Source of the DNA: Abelmoschus esculentus
Taxonomy: Eukaryota > Streptophyta > Magnoliopsida > Malvales > Malvaceae
DNA length: 64,000 nt
Reading direction: 5' to 3'
NCBI GenBank assembly: GCA_035048815.1
Contig: JAUCBN010000004.1
Coordinates: forward strand, 13,482,001 to 13,546,000
Shown here: positions 62,311 to 64,000 of the stretch, piece by piece
How positions within the stretch are numbered: position 1 is the first letter of the stretch
Layout of the letters: every line of letters begins with the position of its first letter
Translations under genes and position numbers: made by a program
Notes under the pieces: model-generated
Databases searched by the model: none
Told to the model about the DNA's origin: nothing
What the model saw: only the letters and a program-made list of their open reading frames with translations

Positions 62311-64000
62311 TTGGTTATCGTTTTGTTGGGATTAAAACGTGTCTGTCCAAATGGGCCTTATAGAGAATCCGTTCGAATTTTAACCGAGTAAAAAGCTACA
62401 AATTTGAGATTAATCTGTATAATTTTGTTCAAAAGCCCATAATTAACTATTTGAACTCATAAAATTTGATTTAATAACATTTGTTTTCATTTTGTCGGGA
62501 TTAAAGCGTGCTTGTCTAAAGGGGCCTTATAGAGAATCCGTTCGAATTTTAACCGAGTAAAAAGCTAAAAATTTGTTATTAATCTTGATAATTTTGTTCA
62601 AAAGCCCATAATTAACTATTTGAACTCATAAAATTTGATTTAATATCATATGGTTGTCGTTTTATTGGGATTAAAACGTGCTTGTCTAAAGGGCCTTACA
62701 GAGAATCCGTTCGAATTTTAACCGAGTAAAAAGCTAAAAATTTGAGATTAATTTGTATAATTTTGTTCAAAAGCCCATAATTAACTATTTGAACTCATAA
62801 AATTTGATTTAATAACATATGGTTGTCGTTTTATTGGAATTAAAATGTGTTTGTCTAAATGGGCTTTATAGAGAATTCGTTCAATTTTAACCGAGTAAAA
62901 AGCTAAAAAATTGAGATTAATCTGTATAATTTTGTTCAAACTCCCATAATTAACTTTTTGAACTCATAAAATTTGATTTGATAACATTTGGTTATCGTTT
63001 TTTTGGGATTAAAACGTGCCTGTCCAAATGGGACTTATAGAGAATCCGTTCGAATTTTAACCGAGTAAAAAGCTTCAAACTTGAGATTAATCTGTATAAT
63101 TTTGTTCAAAAGCCCATATTTAAATATTTGAACTCATAAAATTTCATTTAATAACATTTTTTGTCATTTTTCCGGGATTAAAACGTGCTTGTCTAAAGGG
63201 GCCTTACAGAGAATCCGTTCGAATTTTAACCGAGAAAAAAACTACAAATTTGAGATTAATCTGTATAATTTTGTTCAAAAGCCCATAATTAACTATTTGA
63301 ACTCATAAAATTTGATTTAATAACATTTTTTGTCATTTTATCGGGATTAAAACGTGCTTGTCTAAAGGGGACTTACAGAGAATCCGTTCGAATTTTAACC
63401 GAGTAAAAAGCTAAAAAATTGAGATTAATCTGTATAATTTTGTTCAAACTCCCATAATTAACTTTTTGAACTCATAAAATTTGATTTAATAACATTTCGT
63501 TATCGTTTTTTTGGGATTAAAACGTGCCTGTCCAAATGGGACTTATAGAGAATCCGTTCGAATTTTAACATAGCAAAAAGTTACAAATTTGAGATTAATC
63601 TGTATAATTTTGTTCAAAAGCCCATAATTAACTATTTGAACTCATAAAATTTGATTTAATAACATTTGTTATCATTTTGCCGGGACTAAAGCGTGCTTCT
63701 CTAAAGGGGCCTTAGAGAGAATCCGTTCGAATTTTAACCGAGTAAAAAGCTAAAAATTTGAGATTAATCTTGATAATTTTGTTCAAAAGCCCATAATTAA
63801 CTATTTGAATTCATAAAATTTGATTAAATATCATATGGTTGTCGTTTTATTGGGATTAAAACGTGCTTGTCTAAAGGGGCCTTACAGAGAATCTGTTCGA
63901 ATTTTAACCGAGTAAAAAACTATAAATTTGAGATTAATCTGTATAATTTTGTTCAAAATCCCATAATTAACTATTTAAACTCATAAAATTTGATTTAATA
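62311..64000. repeat. Satellite array, right end of window
   Basis: Mixed-order monomers continuing past the window end, including another AATTTCATTTAAT variant near 63140 of the type that follows the A target site. Slightly more private changes (for example GGGACTAAAG near 63685 and TTAAACTCATAAAA near 63977). No gene seen. Confidence 0.9.

Noticed and set aside
25653..64000. CRISPR-like array
   Set aside because: There are no unique spacers. The whole 169-170-bp unit is repeated head to tail, so it is satellite DNA.
1..64000. Whole-block identity as an assembly error
   Set aside because: The blocks differ by insertion state, one 6-mer unit and scattered substitutions, which argues for real duplications, though reads are needed to be certain.

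Overview
The window looks like flowering-plant heterochromatin, plausibly centromeric or pericentromeric. It is built from an AT-rich tandem satellite with a monomer of about 169-170 bp, invaded by chromodomain-bearing Ty3/gypsy LTR retrotransposons (chromoviruses, Tekay/Del-like). No host gene, tRNA, rRNA or prokaryotic system was found. The species cannot be read from the sequence; the LTR style reminds me of Malvaceae repeats, which is a weak impression only.

Layout: satellite 1-915; retrotransposon A 916-11245 (5-bp target duplication AAAAA); satellite 11246-14203; retrotransposon B 14204-25652 (target duplication TAATA); satellite 25653-30664; solo LTR 30665-32760 (AAAAA); satellite 32761-64000. 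About 40.1 kb, roughly 237 monomers, is satellite. It is organised in higher-order repeats: 6-mers of 1016 bp, 8-mers of 1354 bp with 7-mer variants of 1185 bp, and larger blocks of about 3050 and 4065 bp.

A and B belong to one family and share the same reading-frame architecture. Both have LTRs of about 3.3 kb, a primer binding site matching initiator tRNA-Met, Gag with zinc knuckle, protease, reverse transcriptase and RNase H in one frame, then integrase and chromodomain in another frame. The two parts are separated by a 77-bp segment with all the hallmarks of a spliceosomal intron. Exact removal gives a continuous 1543-residue polyprotein; the unspliced RNA stops after RNase H. This arrangement, which could make integrase supply depend on splicing, is the most interesting biology here. 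B is intact and very young: I see one mismatch between its two 3285-bp LTRs. A has an in-frame stop in integrase and a 1.27-kb deletion in its 3' LTR.

The window also records a history of insertion and duplication. The satellite block carrying A (from position 1) is repeated from 29750, where A is reduced to a solo LTR that is a recognisable recombinant of A's two LTRs. Two further copies of the block (from 40828 and 44893) have the empty target site. B is present only in the first block; its exact empty site lies at 35715-35719 in the second.
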